Part shown: positions 29,570 through 38,447 of the stretch, piece by piece
Position numbering within the stretch: the first letter of the stretch is position 1
How the letters are laid out: the number at the start of each line of letters is the position of its first letter
Source: Poseidonocella sedimentorum
GTDB taxonomy: Bacteria > Pseudomonadota > Alphaproteobacteria > Rhodobacterales > Rhodobacteraceae
Reading direction: 5' to 3'
DNA length: 64,000 nt
Assembly: GCF_900116005.1 (NCBI RefSeq)
Contig: NZ_FOYI01000003.1
Coordinates: 288,992 to 352,991 of the forward strand
Translations under genes and position numbers: made by a program
Notes under the pieces: generated by a model
The model's input: the letters and a program-made list of their open reading frames with translations, nothing else
Databases searched by the model: none
What the model was told of the DNA's origin: nothing

Positions 29570-30988
29570 GTGACCGATACCCCCGTTCTTTTGTGGTTCC
29601 GCCGCGATCTGCGGCTGAGCGATCATCGCGCGCTGTGCGCGGCCTGCGAGACCGGCCACCCGATCATCCCGGTTTTCATCCATGACGGCGCGGTGGATGC
29701 GCTCGGGGCCGCGGCGACATTCCGGCTCGGCCTCGGGCTCGCGGATTTCGCCAACACGCTTGAGGCGCGCGGCAGCCGGCTCATCCTGCGCCGCGGCCCG
29801 GCGATCGGGGTGCTTGATGAGATCATCGAGGAGACCGGCGCGGGCGCCGTCTTCTGGAGCCGCCTTTACGATCCGCGCGCGCAAGAACGCGACGCCGAGA
29901 TCAAATCCGCCCTCAATGGGCGCGGGCTGGAGGCGCGCTCCTTCCCCGGCCATCTGCTCTTCGAGCCCTGGACCGTCGAGACCGGGGGCGGCGCGCCCTA
30001 CCGCGTCTATTCCCCCTACTGGCGCAATGTGCGCAGCCGCGATCCGGGCGAGCCGCTCCCTGCGCCCAAGTCCCTGCCCGCGCCCGCCGCCTGGCCCCGG
30101 AGCGACGCACTCGGGGACTGGGACATGGGCGCGGCACTGCGCCGGGGGGCCGAGGTGCTGCGCCCCTATATCGCCCCGGGAGAGGCGGCCGCGCAGGCGC
30201 GACTCGCGACCTTCACCGAAGAGAGGATCGAGCGCTACAAGGCGGATCGCAACCTGCCCGCACGAGCCGCCACATCGGACCTCTCCGAATACCTGACCCT
30301 GGGCGAGATTTCCCCGCGCCAGCTCTGGGCCGCCGGTCTGGCCGCACAGGAGCGCGGCGCGGCGGGCGCGGAGCATTTCCTCAAGGAAGTCACCTGGCGC
30401 GACTTCGCCTGGCACCTCGGCTACCACTGGCCGCGCCTTTTCACCGACAACTGGCGCGAGGAATGGGACGATTTCCCATGGGACGAGGACGAGAGCCGCC
30501 CGGAGGTCATCGCGTGGAAACAGGGGCGCACCGGCGTGCTCTTCGTCGATGCGGCCATGCGCGAGCTCTACGTCACGGGGCGGATGCACAACCGCGCGCG
30601 GATGATCGTCGCGAGCTATCTGACCAAGCACCTTTTGGCGCACTGGCGCATCGGCCAGCGCTGGTTCGAGGACTGCCTGATCGATTGGGATCCGGCGTCC
30701 AACGCGATGGGCTGGCAATGGGTGGCGGGCTCGGGCCCCGACGCCGCGCCCTATTTCCGCATCTTCAACCCCGAAACGCAGCGCGAGAAATTCGACCCCG
30801 ACGAGGCCTATTGCCGGCGCTGGCTGGCCGAGCCCTTTGAGGATCCGAGCGCCGAGAGCCTGTCCTATTTCGACGCGGCGCCCCGCGCCTGGGGCCTCTC
30901 GCCGAAGGCGCCCTACCCCGCCCCCGTGGTCGGGCTCAAAGAGGGCAGAGAGCGCGCGCTGGCCGCCTATCACCGGGCCCGGGATTGA
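29570..30988 (+). CDS. phrB: Deoxyribodipyrimidine photolyase
   Basis: 472-aa light-driven repair enzyme for cyclobutane pyrimidine dimers. The N-terminal antenna domain starts LLWFRRDLRLSDHRAL. The FAD-binding C-terminal domain shows TWRDFAWHLGYHWPRLF, GRMHNRARMIVASYLTKHLL, and NAMGWQWVAGSGPDAAPYF, where the conserved Trp and Asn/Asp residues lie. The start is GTG at 29570 with GGAGA upstream. It precedes cfa by only 74 bp on the same strand, an association also seen in Rhodobacter, where both genes belong to the singlet-oxygen response. Confidence 0.94.
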   Translation: MTDTPVLLWFRRDLRLSDHRALCAACETGHPIIPVFIHDGAVDALGAAATFRLGLGLADFANTLEARGSRLILRRGPAIGVLDEIIEETGAGAVFWSRLYDPRAQERDAEIKSALNGRGLEARSFPGHLLFEPWTVETGGGAPYRVYSPYWRNVRSRDPGEPLPAPKSLPAPAAWPRSDALGDWDMGAALRRGAEVLRPYIAPGEAAAQARLATFTEERIERYKADRNLPARAATSDLSEYLTLGEISPRQLWAAGLAAQERGAAGAEHFLKEVTWRDFAWHLGYHWPRLFTDNWREEWDDFPWDEDESRPEVIAWKQGRTGVLFVDAAMRELYVTGRMHNRARMIVASYLTKHLLAHWRIGQRWFEDCLIDWDPASNAMGWQWVAGSGPDAAPYFRIFNPETQREKFDPDEAYCRRWLAEPFEDPSAESLSYFDAAPRAWGLSPKAPYPAPVVGLKEGRERALAAYHRARD

Positions 30989-31005
30989 AAGTCTTAACGA
31001 AATTC

Positions 31006-31033
31006 TTGCCGCGCCGGGGTGGGCCAACTAAGT
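31006..31033 (+). promoter_or_regulatory. Candidate promoter in front of cfa
   Basis: TTGCCG at 31006-31011, 16 nt, then CTAAGT at 31028-31033, about 30 nt before the cfa ATG. The elements are not standard sigma-70; a heat-shock-type (RpoH-like) or other stress sigma is possible. No ChrR-RpoE -35 word (TGATC) was found in the gap. Confidence 0.35.
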
Positions 31034-31062
31034 TTTCACGCAAGCAACGACGGGGCCTACGC

Positions 31063-32271
31063 ATGATCCTGACCAGTACCGAGGGCCAGACCGGCCTGCC
31101 GCGCTACTTCGCGCAGGTGTTCGAGATGTCGAAAAAACTCAACAACGGGCGCGCCGACTTCGTGATGCCCGACGGGCGGCGGTTCCGCGTCGAGGGGCAA
31201 AACCCCGGCCCGGTGGCCGAATTGCACATCCATTCCGACGATGTCTTTGCCCGGCTGATCCGCGAGGGCGATCTGGGCTTTTGCGAGGCCTATGTCGATG
31301 GCGACTGGTCCTGCCCCGACCTGCAGGCGTTTCAGGATCTGATCCACACCGGCAACGAGGCGGTCTATGACGGCTTCCCCGGCCAGCGCCTGGTGACGCT
31401 TTATGAGAAATTCCGCTTCTGGCTGCAGAGCAACCACAAGACCCAGGCGCGCAAGAACATCTCCTACCACTACGACTTGGGCAACGATTTCTACAGCCTC
31501 TGGCTCGACGACACGATGACCTATTCCTCGGCCCTGTTCGAGACCGGGCAGGAGAGCCTCGAGGCCGCGCAACGCGCGAAATACGCCTCCATGGTCGATC
31601 AGATCGGCGCGCAGCCCGGCGATCACGTGCTTGAGATCGGCTGCGGCTGGGGCGGGTTCGCCGAATATGCGGCAAAGGAACGGGGCTTGCGGGTGACCGG
31701 GCTGACCATCAGTCAGGAACAGTTTAACTTCGCCAAGGAACGCGTTGAAAAGGCGGGTATTTCCGATCAGGTGACGCTCAAGCTTCAGGACTACCGCGAT
31801 GAGCGCGGGCAATATGACGGGATCGCGTCGATCGAGATGTTCGAGGCGGTGGGCGAGAAATACTGGCCGGTCTATTTCAACACCGTGCGCGATTGTCTCA
31901 AGCCCGGCAAATGCGGCACGTTCCAGATCATCACCGTGCAGGACGCGCGGTGGGAGGTCTACAAGCGCGGGGTGGATTTCATCCAGAAATACATCTTCCC
32001 CGGCGGCATGCTCCCCTGCCCGCGACTGCTGCGCGAGCATGTGGCGGGGGCGGGGCTCGAAGTCGCGCGCCACTTCGAGTTCGGCCAGAGCTATTCCCAG
32101 ACCCTGCGCCGCTGGCACGAGAGCTTCAACGACCGCTGGGACGAGATCGCCGCCCTGGGCTTTGACGCGCGCTTCCACCGGATGTGGGATTTCTACCTGA
32201 CCTCCTGCGCCGCGGCCTTCGCCAGCGGCACCACCGACGTCACGCAAATCACCCTGCGCCGCCCGGCCTGA
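31063..32271 (+). CDS. cfa: Cyclopropane-fatty-acyl-phospholipid synthase
   Basis: 402-aa SAM-dependent methyltransferase that adds a methylene across double bonds of membrane phospholipid acyl chains. Family signs are ISYHYDLGNDFYSLWLDDTMTYSSA, the SAM motif HVLEIGCGWGGFAEYAA, GLTISQEQ, and FIQKYIFPGGMLP. The ATG at 31063 is chosen since the upstream extension is basic and lacks a ribosome site. It follows the photolyase gene; both protect against photo-oxidative damage, which fits co-regulation. Confidence 0.95.
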   Translation: MILTSTEGQTGLPRYFAQVFEMSKKLNNGRADFVMPDGRRFRVEGQNPGPVAELHIHSDDVFARLIREGDLGFCEAYVDGDWSCPDLQAFQDLIHTGNEAVYDGFPGQRLVTLYEKFRFWLQSNHKTQARKNISYHYDLGNDFYSLWLDDTMTYSSALFETGQESLEAAQRAKYASMVDQIGAQPGDHVLEIGCGWGGFAEYAAKERGLRVTGLTISQEQFNFAKERVEKAGISDQVTLKLQDYRDERGQYDGIASIEMFEAVGEKYWPVYFNTVRDCLKPGKCGTFQIITVQDARWEVYKRGVDFIQKYIFPGGMLPCPRLLREHVAGAGLEVARHFEFGQSYSQTLRRWHESFNDRWDEIAALGFDARFHRMWDFYLTSCAAAFASGTTDVTQITLRRPA

Positions 32272-32326
32272 GCCCCGCCGCGCGCCGCGCCCTCCCCCGA
32301 AGCGCCAGACAAAGGCCCGCCCCCCC

Positions 32327-33472
32327 GTGACCAATGCCGTTTTCCTTTATGGCACGCTGCGCCATGACCCCTTGCGCCGGATCGTCCTTGGCCGGGAGAG
32401 CGCGCTCTCGCCCGCCCGGCTCGACGGCGTCGCGCTCTGCCCCGTGGCGGGCGGCGCCTATCCCGTGATCCGCTCCGCGCCGGGCAGCGTGGTGGAGGGG
32501 GCGCTGCTGGTCGATGCCTCGGCCGAAGATCTCGCCCGGCTGGACTTCTACGAATCCCCCTTCGGCTATGCCCGCGCGCCTTGCGAGGTCCGCTTGACCG
32601 GCACGGTGTCAGGCCCGGACGCGGAGCAGGTGGCGACGGTCTACCTGCCGGATTCGGAGCCGGAGACGCGGCCCGGCGTCTGGTCGCTTGAGGACTGGGC
32701 CGAGGCCGACGGCGCGCTGACCTGCGACGCCGCGACCGAGTTCATGGGCCATTTCGCGCGGCCCGACGCCGAACCCGCCCGCATGGCCGCGCTCTACCCC
32801 TATTTTCGCGCCCGCGCCTGGGCGCAGCGCCTGGCCCGCGCCCTGCGCCCGCGCAGGCAGCAAACGCCGATGGGCCGCGCCGATATCGACATCGCCCACC
32901 GCGCCCCGCTCTACAACGGCTTCTTCCGGCTGGACGGATTCACCCTGAGCCACCGGCGGTTCGACGGCCGCTGGAGCACGCCGATCGAGCGCGAATGCTT
33001 CATCGCCTATGATGCCGCGCTGGTCCTGCCCTATGATCCGGTGGCCGACCTCGTGCTGCTGGTCGAACAGCTCCGCTTCGGGCCGGTCCTGCGCGGCGAT
33101 CCCGCGCCCTGGACGCTGGAGCCCATCGCCGGGCTGGTGGACGCGGATGAGGCGCCCGAAGACTGCGCCCGGCGCGAGGCGCTGGAGGAGGCCGGGTTGC
33201 GGCTGGACCGGCTGGAGCCGATGATGCGCGCCTATTCCGCGCCCGGCTATTCGACCGAATTCTTCCACTATTTCCTCGCCTTGACGGATCTGTCGGACCA
33301 TCAGGCCGGGCTCGGCGGGCTGGCGCAGGAACACGAGGACATCCGCAGCCATCTGCTGAGCTTTGACGCGGCGATGGCGCTGCTCGACAGCGGCGAGATC
33401 AACGCAGGGCCCCTCGCGGCGATGCTCCTGTGGCTCGCGCGTGAGCGGGGCCGGCTGCGGGCGGCGGGCTGA
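32327..33472 (+). CDS. trgB: GGCT-like / NUDIX hydrolase fusion, TrgB-like
   Basis: 381 aa with two domains. Residues 1-120 form a gamma-glutamylcyclotransferase/AIG2-like domain opening VFLYGTLRHDPL (the YGTL motif). Residues about 190-381 form a NUDIX hydrolase of the ADP-ribose pyrophosphatase kind, whose Nudix box reads GLVDADEAPEDCARREALEE. The start is GTG 32327. In Rhodobacter sphaeroides the tellurite-resistance gene trgB encodes a related NUDIX protein and is linked to cysK; here cysK is the next gene, 84 bp on, which supports the name. The actual substrate and the need for the first domain are unknown. Confidence 0.78.
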   Translation: MTNAVFLYGTLRHDPLRRIVLGRESALSPARLDGVALCPVAGGAYPVIRSAPGSVVEGALLVDASAEDLARLDFYESPFGYARAPCEVRLTGTVSGPDAEQVATVYLPDSEPETRPGVWSLEDWAEADGALTCDAATEFMGHFARPDAEPARMAALYPYFRARAWAQRLARALRPRRQQTPMGRADIDIAHRAPLYNGFFRLDGFTLSHRRFDGRWSTPIERECFIAYDAALVLPYDPVADLVLLVEQLRFGPVLRGDPAPWTLEPIAGLVDADEAPEDCARREALEEAGLRLDRLEPMMRAYSAPGYSTEFFHYFLALTDLSDHQAGLGGLAQEHEDIRSHLLSFDAAMALLDSGEINAGPLAAMLLWLARERGRLRAAG

Positions 33473-33556
33473 GGACGCGGGAGTTTCGGCGGTTGATGTT
33501 TCACCCGCCGCGGCCTAGATCGGAAAGGCAATCCAAACCCTTGGGGGGACGCGCAC

Positions 33557-34600
33557 ATGCGTATCGCACATGATCTGGCCGAAGCCGTTGGCAACACGCC
33601 CCTGATCCGCCTCAAGCGGGCCAGCGAGGAAACCGGCTGCGAAATCTACGGCAAGGCCGAGTTCATGAACCCCGGCCAGTCGGTCAAGGATCGCGCGGCG
33701 CTCTTCATCATCCGCGATGCCATCGCCCGCGGCGCGCTCAAGCCCGGCGGGACCATCGTCGAGGGGACGGCCGGCAACACCGGGATCGGGCTCTCGCTCG
33801 TCGGCGCGGCGCTCGGGTTCAAGACGGTGATCGTCATCCCCGAGACGCAGAGCCAGGAAAAGAAGGACATGTTGCGGCTGGCGGGCGCGGAGCTCGTCGA
33901 GGTGCCCGCCGTGCCCTATCGCAACCCCAACAACTACGTGAAATATTCCGGCCGTCTTGCCGAAGAGCTGGCGAAAACCGAGCCCAACGGGGCGATCTGG
34001 GCCAACCAGTTCGACAACGTGGCCAACCGGCAGGCGCATATCGAAACCACCGGGCCCGAGATCTGGGAGCAGACCGGCGGCAAGGTGGACGGGTTCGTCT
34101 GCGCCGTTGGATCGGGCGGCACGCTTGCGGGCGTGGGCATGGCGCTCCAGCCCAAGGGCGTGAAGATCGCGCTCGCGGATCCGGACGGCGCGGCGCTCCA
34201 CGCCTTCTACACCCGCGGCGAGATGGCCTCCGAGGGCAGCTCGATCACCGAAGGCATCGGGCAAGGCCGCATCACCGCCAACCTCGAAGGCTTCACCCCC
34301 GATTTCAGCTACAACATCCCCGACCGCGAGGCGCTGCCCATCGTCTTTGATCTGCTCTCCGAAGAGGGGCTCTGCCTCGGCGGGTCCTCGGGGATCAACG
34401 TCGGCGGCGCGATCCGCATGGCGCGCGAGATGGGCCCGGGCCACACCATCGTGACGGTGCTTTGCGACTACGGCACGCGCTACCAGTCCAAGCTCTTCAA
34501 CCCCGAATTCCTGCGCGAGAAGGGCCTGCCCCTGCCCGGCTGGATCGCGGGCGAGGCGCCGCGCGCGACGCCGATCCCCACGGTATTCGCCGAAGCATGA
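33557..34600 (+). CDS. cysK: Cysteine synthase A (O-acetylserine sulfhydrylase)
   Basis: 347-aa PLP enzyme that makes cysteine from O-acetylserine and sulfide. The Schiff-base Lys44 is in NPGQSVKDRAALF, the substrate loop is EGTAGNTGIGLSL (usually TSGNTGI), and the PLP phosphate cup is GSGGTLAGVG. It is slightly longer than E. coli CysK (323 aa). It sits directly downstream of the TrgB-like gene, as in the R. sphaeroides tellurite locus, and overlaps the following channel gene by ATGA. Confidence 0.94.
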   Translation: MRIAHDLAEAVGNTPLIRLKRASEETGCEIYGKAEFMNPGQSVKDRAALFIIRDAIARGALKPGGTIVEGTAGNTGIGLSLVGAALGFKTVIVIPETQSQEKKDMLRLAGAELVEVPAVPYRNPNNYVKYSGRLAEELAKTEPNGAIWANQFDNVANRQAHIETTGPEIWEQTGGKVDGFVCAVGSGGTLAGVGMALQPKGVKIALADPDGAALHAFYTRGEMASEGSSITEGIGQGRITANLEGFTPDFSYNIPDREALPIVFDLLSEEGLCLGGSSGINVGGAIRMAREMGPGHTIVTVLCDYGTRYQSKLFNPEFLREKGLPLPGWIAGEAPRATPIPTVFAEA

Positions 34601-37116
34601 GCCTGCGCGATCTGAGCCGCCGCGCTCTTTTCGCGCTCGCATCGGCGCTTCTTGCGGTCGGGCTGCTGACCGCCGCGCTCGCGCAGCAGGACACGAGCCC
34701 CCCCGACTACGAAACCTATGAGCGGCGGGCCAGCGCGGCCGAACAGCTGCTCGACAGCGATACGGCCTCCAACGCCGAGCTGGAGGATATCCGGGCGCAG
34801 ATCGTCACCTGGCGCGCACAATTCGAAGCGGCCGAAAACACCAACGCGACCCGGATCGAGACGCTCCAGAGCCAGATCGAGGCGCTTGGCCCCGCCCCGG
34901 ACACGGAGGCCGGCGAGACCGAGCCCGAGGAGATCGCCGCCCGCCGGCAAGAGCTTCTGGCCCAGCTCACCGCGCTCGAGACGCCGCGGGTCAACGCCAA
35001 CACCGCGCGGGTGCGCGCCGACAGCCTGATCGACGGGATCGACCGCGAAATCCGCGCCCGCCAGAACGAAGCCTTGCTCGAGCGCGAGGCGATGCCGCTC
35101 AACCCGGCCAACTGGGAGCGCGCCTTTGCCGCGCTGCGCAGCGTGGCGGTCGAGATCGGGCGCGAGGTGTCGGGCAATCTCTCGGCGCAGCGGCTGGCCG
35201 AGCTGGAGACCACCTGGCCGCGCGTCTTTGGCATCCTCGCGATCGCACTCATCCTGCTGCTGCGGAGCCAGCGCTGGATCGCCCGGCTCGCGCATCACGT
35301 TCAGGAGCGGCGCCAGCGGCGCGGGCGCATCGCGCTGGCGTTCCTGATCTCGCTGGGCCAGGTGTTCTTCCCCGTGGCCGGCGCGATCCTCTTCGTGGTG
35401 GCCTTCATCAACACCGGCATCCCGGGCGAGACCGGGACGGTCTTCCTGCGCGCGCTGATCGGGTTTCTCGCCACCACCTTCATCGCCCTGTGGCTCGCGC
35501 GCAGCCTCTTTCCCGAAAACACGCAGCAGCCCGCCGCCTTCTCGCTCTCGGACGATCTGCGCCGCGGTGCCCGGGTCAGCTTCATCGCCACCGGTGTGCT
35601 CGCGGGGTTTTCCGTCGTGCTGGGCGCCTTTGTCGGGCTCGATCTCGTCCCGCCCGCGACGCGCGGCGTCTTCCTGTTGCCGTTCTACGCCGGGCTCGGG
35701 CTGCTCTACTTCCGCCTCGCGCGCTACATCACCCGCAGCATCGCCGAGAACACGCACGCCGAGGCCGAAACCCCCGCCCCCGAGGGCGAAGAGGAGAGCG
35801 ATGGCGCCGGGCTCAGCCGGCAGATTCCCCGCCTGCTCTCGGGGTTCCTCACGCTGGTCGCCGTGACCGGCCCGCTGCTGGCGGCGGCGGGATATGTCAA
35901 CGCGGCGCAATCGATCATGCTGCCCACAGCGCTGACCCTGGGCGTTCTGGCCCTCTTGGCCGCGCTCCAGCGCCCGATCCGCGATCTCTACGCGCTGGCG
36001 GCCAATGTCTCGATGGACGAGGCGCGCGACGCGCTCATTCCGGTGCTGATCAACTTCGGGCTGGCGGTCCTCGCCCTGCCCGCGCTCGCGCTCATCTGGG
36101 GGGTGCGGGCGACCGAGCTTGGCGAGCTCTTCATGACGTTCTCGCGCGGCTTCTCCATCGGCGAGACGCAAATCACCCCCGGCGCGCTGATCAAGGTTTT
36201 GCTGGTCTTCCTCGCGGCGCTCACCGCCACGCGGCTGCTGCAACTCGCGCTGAAATCTTCCGTTCTGCCGCGCACCTCGCTCGAGGTCGGCGCGCAGAAC
36301 GCGATCCGCTCGGGCGTCGGCTATGTCGGCATCGCGCTGGCCGCCCTCATCGCGATCAACGCGGGCGGGATCGACCTCACGGCGCTGGCCTTCATCCTCT
36401 CGGCCCTCTCGGTCGGGATCGGCTTCGGCCTCCAGAACGTGGTGCAGAACTTCGTCTCCGGCATCATCCTGCTGATCGAACGCCCCATCAGCGAGGGCGA
36501 CTGGATCGAGGTCGGCGGCAACATGGGGATCGTGAAATCCATCTCCGTGCGCTCCACCGTGATCGAGACCTTCGACAAGCAGCAACTCATCGTGCCCAAC
36601 GGCGATTTCATCTCCGGGACCGTGACGAACTGGACACGCGGCAGCCCGCTCGGCCGGGCGGTCATCCTCGTCGGCGTCGCCTACGGCACCGATACGCGCA
36701 AGGTGGAGGAGATCCTGCTGGAGATCGCACGCGGCCATCCCGATGTGATGAGCTATCCCGAACCGGGAGTCGATTTCATGGGCTTTGGTGCCGACAGCCT
36801 CGATTTCCGGATGCGCGCCATGCTCTATGATGTGCACAAGCTGGTCGCCGTCAAATCCGAGTTGCACCACCGGATCACCGAACGTTTCGCCCGCGAAGGC
36901 ATCGAGATCCCCTTCGCGCAGCGCGATCTGTGGCTGCGCAACCCCGAGACACTCACCCGGCCGGCGCCCGGCGGCGCGCCGGAGCCGAGCGGCGCCGAGA
37001 GCGCGCCCGACGCACCCGCGCCCGCTGCCAAATCCGACTCCAAACCTACCGCCGAAAACGCCGCCAACACGAGCGCCAACACAGGCGGCAACATGGGCGA
37101 CCCGGAACAGGGGTGA
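34597..37116 (+). CDS. Large mechanosensitive channel (MscS family, DUF3772)
   Basis: 839-aa inner-membrane protein. A signal peptide (MSLRDLSRRALFALASALL) leads to a periplasmic, helix-rich DUF3772 region up to about residue 205 with repeated Glu/Ala/Gln stretches. Around ten membrane segments follow, ending in the pore helix and MscS core LSVGIGFGLQNVVQNFVSG near residue 604, then the cytoplasmic beta and alpha/beta domains. The tail after residue 785 is low-complexity Pro/Ala/Asn. It should gate under membrane tension and release solutes after osmotic downshock. The ATG at 34597 overlaps the cysK stop; a longer frame starting inside cysK is rejected. Confidence 0.92.
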   Translation: MSLRDLSRRALFALASALLAVGLLTAALAQQDTSPPDYETYERRASAAEQLLDSDTASNAELEDIRAQIVTWRAQFEAAENTNATRIETLQSQIEALGPAPDTEAGETEPEEIAARRQELLAQLTALETPRVNANTARVRADSLIDGIDREIRARQNEALLEREAMPLNPANWERAFAALRSVAVEIGREVSGNLSAQRLAELETTWPRVFGILAIALILLLRSQRWIARLAHHVQERRQRRGRIALAFLISLGQVFFPVAGAILFVVAFINTGIPGETGTVFLRALIGFLATTFIALWLARSLFPENTQQPAAFSLSDDLRRGARVSFIATGVLAGFSVVLGAFVGLDLVPPATRGVFLLPFYAGLGLLYFRLARYITRSIAENTHAEAETPAPEGEEESDGAGLSRQIPRLLSGFLTLVAVTGPLLAAAGYVNAAQSIMLPTALTLGVLALLAALQRPIRDLYALAANVSMDEARDALIPVLINFGLAVLALPALALIWGVRATELGELFMTFSRGFSIGETQITPGALIKVLLVFLAALTATRLLQLALKSSVLPRTSLEVGAQNAIRSGVGYVGIALAALIAINAGGIDLTALAFILSALSVGIGFGLQNVVQNFVSGIILLIERPISEGDWIEVGGNMGIVKSISVRSTVIETFDKQQLIVPNGDFISGTVTNWTRGSPLGRAVILVGVAYGTDTRKVEEILLEIARGHPDVMSYPEPGVDFMGFGADSLDFRMRAMLYDVHKLVAVKSELHHRITERFAREGIEIPFAQRDLWLRNPETLTRPAPGGAPEPSGAESAPDAPAPAAKSDSKPTAENAANTSANTGGNMGDPEQG

Positions 37117-37207
37117 CGCGCCCCCCGGCACGGGCCGGATTCTCCGCCCGAAACCGGTGATTGCCCCCTTGCAACCGGCGCCGCAATGCGGATAGACAGC
37201 GGCCCAC

Positions 37208-37297
37208 GGACAGTTGGCCGAGTGGTCGAAGGCGCACGCCTGGAAAGTGTGTAGGCGGGAAACCGTCTCGAGGGTTCGAATCCCTCACTGTCCGCCA
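37208..37297 (+). tRNA. tRNA-Ser (anticodon GGA)
   Basis: 90-nt class II tRNA. Acceptor arms GGACAGT/ACTGTCC, anticodon loop CTGGAAA with GGA, a long variable arm, and T-loop TTCGAAT. The CCA end is encoded. Reads UCC and UCU. Confidence 0.97.
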
Positions 37298-37419
37298 CCA
37301 CCCTCTTCACTCATCGACGCAGCGCCCCACCGGGCCCGGGATTTTTCCGGTTGCGCCGGCGCCGCGCCCTGCGGAAGCTGGGCCGAACCGAGAGCCGAGG
37401 ACACGTCAGGGAGCCCTGC

Positions 37420-38364
37420 ATGACCAGCTATGACATCCTGCCCGATATTCACGGCCAATCGGCCAAGCTCGATGCGGCGCTCGCCGGGCTCGGATGGCGC
37501 CGACGCGCGGTCGGGTGGACGCATCCGGAGCCGGGCCGGCAGATCGTCTTTCTGGGCGATTTCATCGATCGCGGGCCGGACAACCGGGCCGTTCTCAAGA
37601 CGGTGCGGGAGCTAATCGATGCGGGCAAGGCCCGGGCGATCATGGGCAACCACGAGCTCAACGCGCTGCATTTCCACACGGCTCACCCCGAGGACGGCCA
37701 GCCCCTGCGCGCGCATTCGGCCAAGAACATCCGCCAGCATCAGGCCTTTCTCGACCAATTCCCGCCCGGCGATCCGCAGACGCGCGATGCGCTGCGCTGG
37801 ATGCGCGGCCTGCCGCTCTTTTTGGAAGACGACGGATTTCGCGCGGTGCATGCATGCTGGATCGAGGGGTCGATCGACCGGCTCAAGGCCCTCACGGGGG
37901 ATGGCGTGCTGACCGAGGCACAGCTCATCCGCGCCGCCGATCGCGCGGAAGTTGACGAGCTCTTCCACCTCGCCGAGCAGATCACCAAGGGGCCGGAGCA
38001 GCGGCTCCCCGAGGGCCGGGCCTTCACCGACAAGGACGGAACCCGGCGGCATCACATGCGCCTGCAATGGTGGAACGCCGCCGCGCGGACCTGGCGCGAT
38101 ATCGCGATTTCCGTACCCTCCCTGGAGGATCTGCCGGACGCGCCCTTGCCCGAGGCGCTGTCCTCCAGCACCTATCCCGCCTCGGCGCGCCCGGTCTTTT
38201 TCGGGCACTACTGGCTCAGCGGCGATCCGGTGCTCCAGACCCCGAATGCGCTTTGCCTCGACTATTCGGCGGGCAAGGACGGCCCGCTCGTCTCCTATGA
38301 TTTATCGGACCCCGCCGCGCCGCTTTCGACCGCTCGGATCCGGATCCACCCGGCGATCAGCTAG
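37420..38364 (+). CDS. Calcineurin-like metallophosphoesterase
   Basis: 314-aa predicted phosphatase of the PPP/calcineurin fold. The dinuclear metal motifs are intact: ILPDIHGQ near residue 8, FLGDFIDRGPDN near 44, and IMGNHELNA near 72; later His residues appear in VHACWIEGS and VFFGHYWLSG. ATG 37420 follows CAGGGAG; an N-terminal extension lying toward the tRNA is rejected. Bacterial relatives include PrpA/ApaH-type phosphatases, but the substrate (protein or dinucleotide) cannot be assigned. It lies between tRNA-Ser and a DUF2254 gene on the same strand. Confidence 0.88.
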   Translation: MTSYDILPDIHGQSAKLDAALAGLGWRRRAVGWTHPEPGRQIVFLGDFIDRGPDNRAVLKTVRELIDAGKARAIMGNHELNALHFHTAHPEDGQPLRAHSAKNIRQHQAFLDQFPPGDPQTRDALRWMRGLPLFLEDDGFRAVHACWIEGSIDRLKALTGDGVLTEAQLIRAADRAEVDELFHLAEQITKGPEQRLPEGRAFTDKDGTRRHHMRLQWWNAAARTWRDIAISVPSLEDLPDAPLPEALSSSTYPASARPVFFGHYWLSGDPVLQTPNALCLDYSAGKDGPLVSYDLSDPAAPLSTARIRIHPAIS

Positions 38365-38447
38365 ACGCCGCGCCCTTCCCAGTTGGCAATGCCCGCGCAA
38401 AGCCCCATGTTCAGCGGATGAGCCCAGGTCCGGGCCCCGGAGTTGCC

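Noticed and set aside
34480..37131. 883-codon open frame antisense to cysK end and the MscS gene
   Set aside because: Shadow of strong third-position GC bias on the opposite strand; low-complexity Arg/Asp/Gly composition, no ribosome site.
36825..37310. Leftward frame across tRNA-Ser(GGA) with a SEGFEPSRR-like stretch
   Set aside because: This peptide pattern is a known artefact of translating tRNA-Ser genes.
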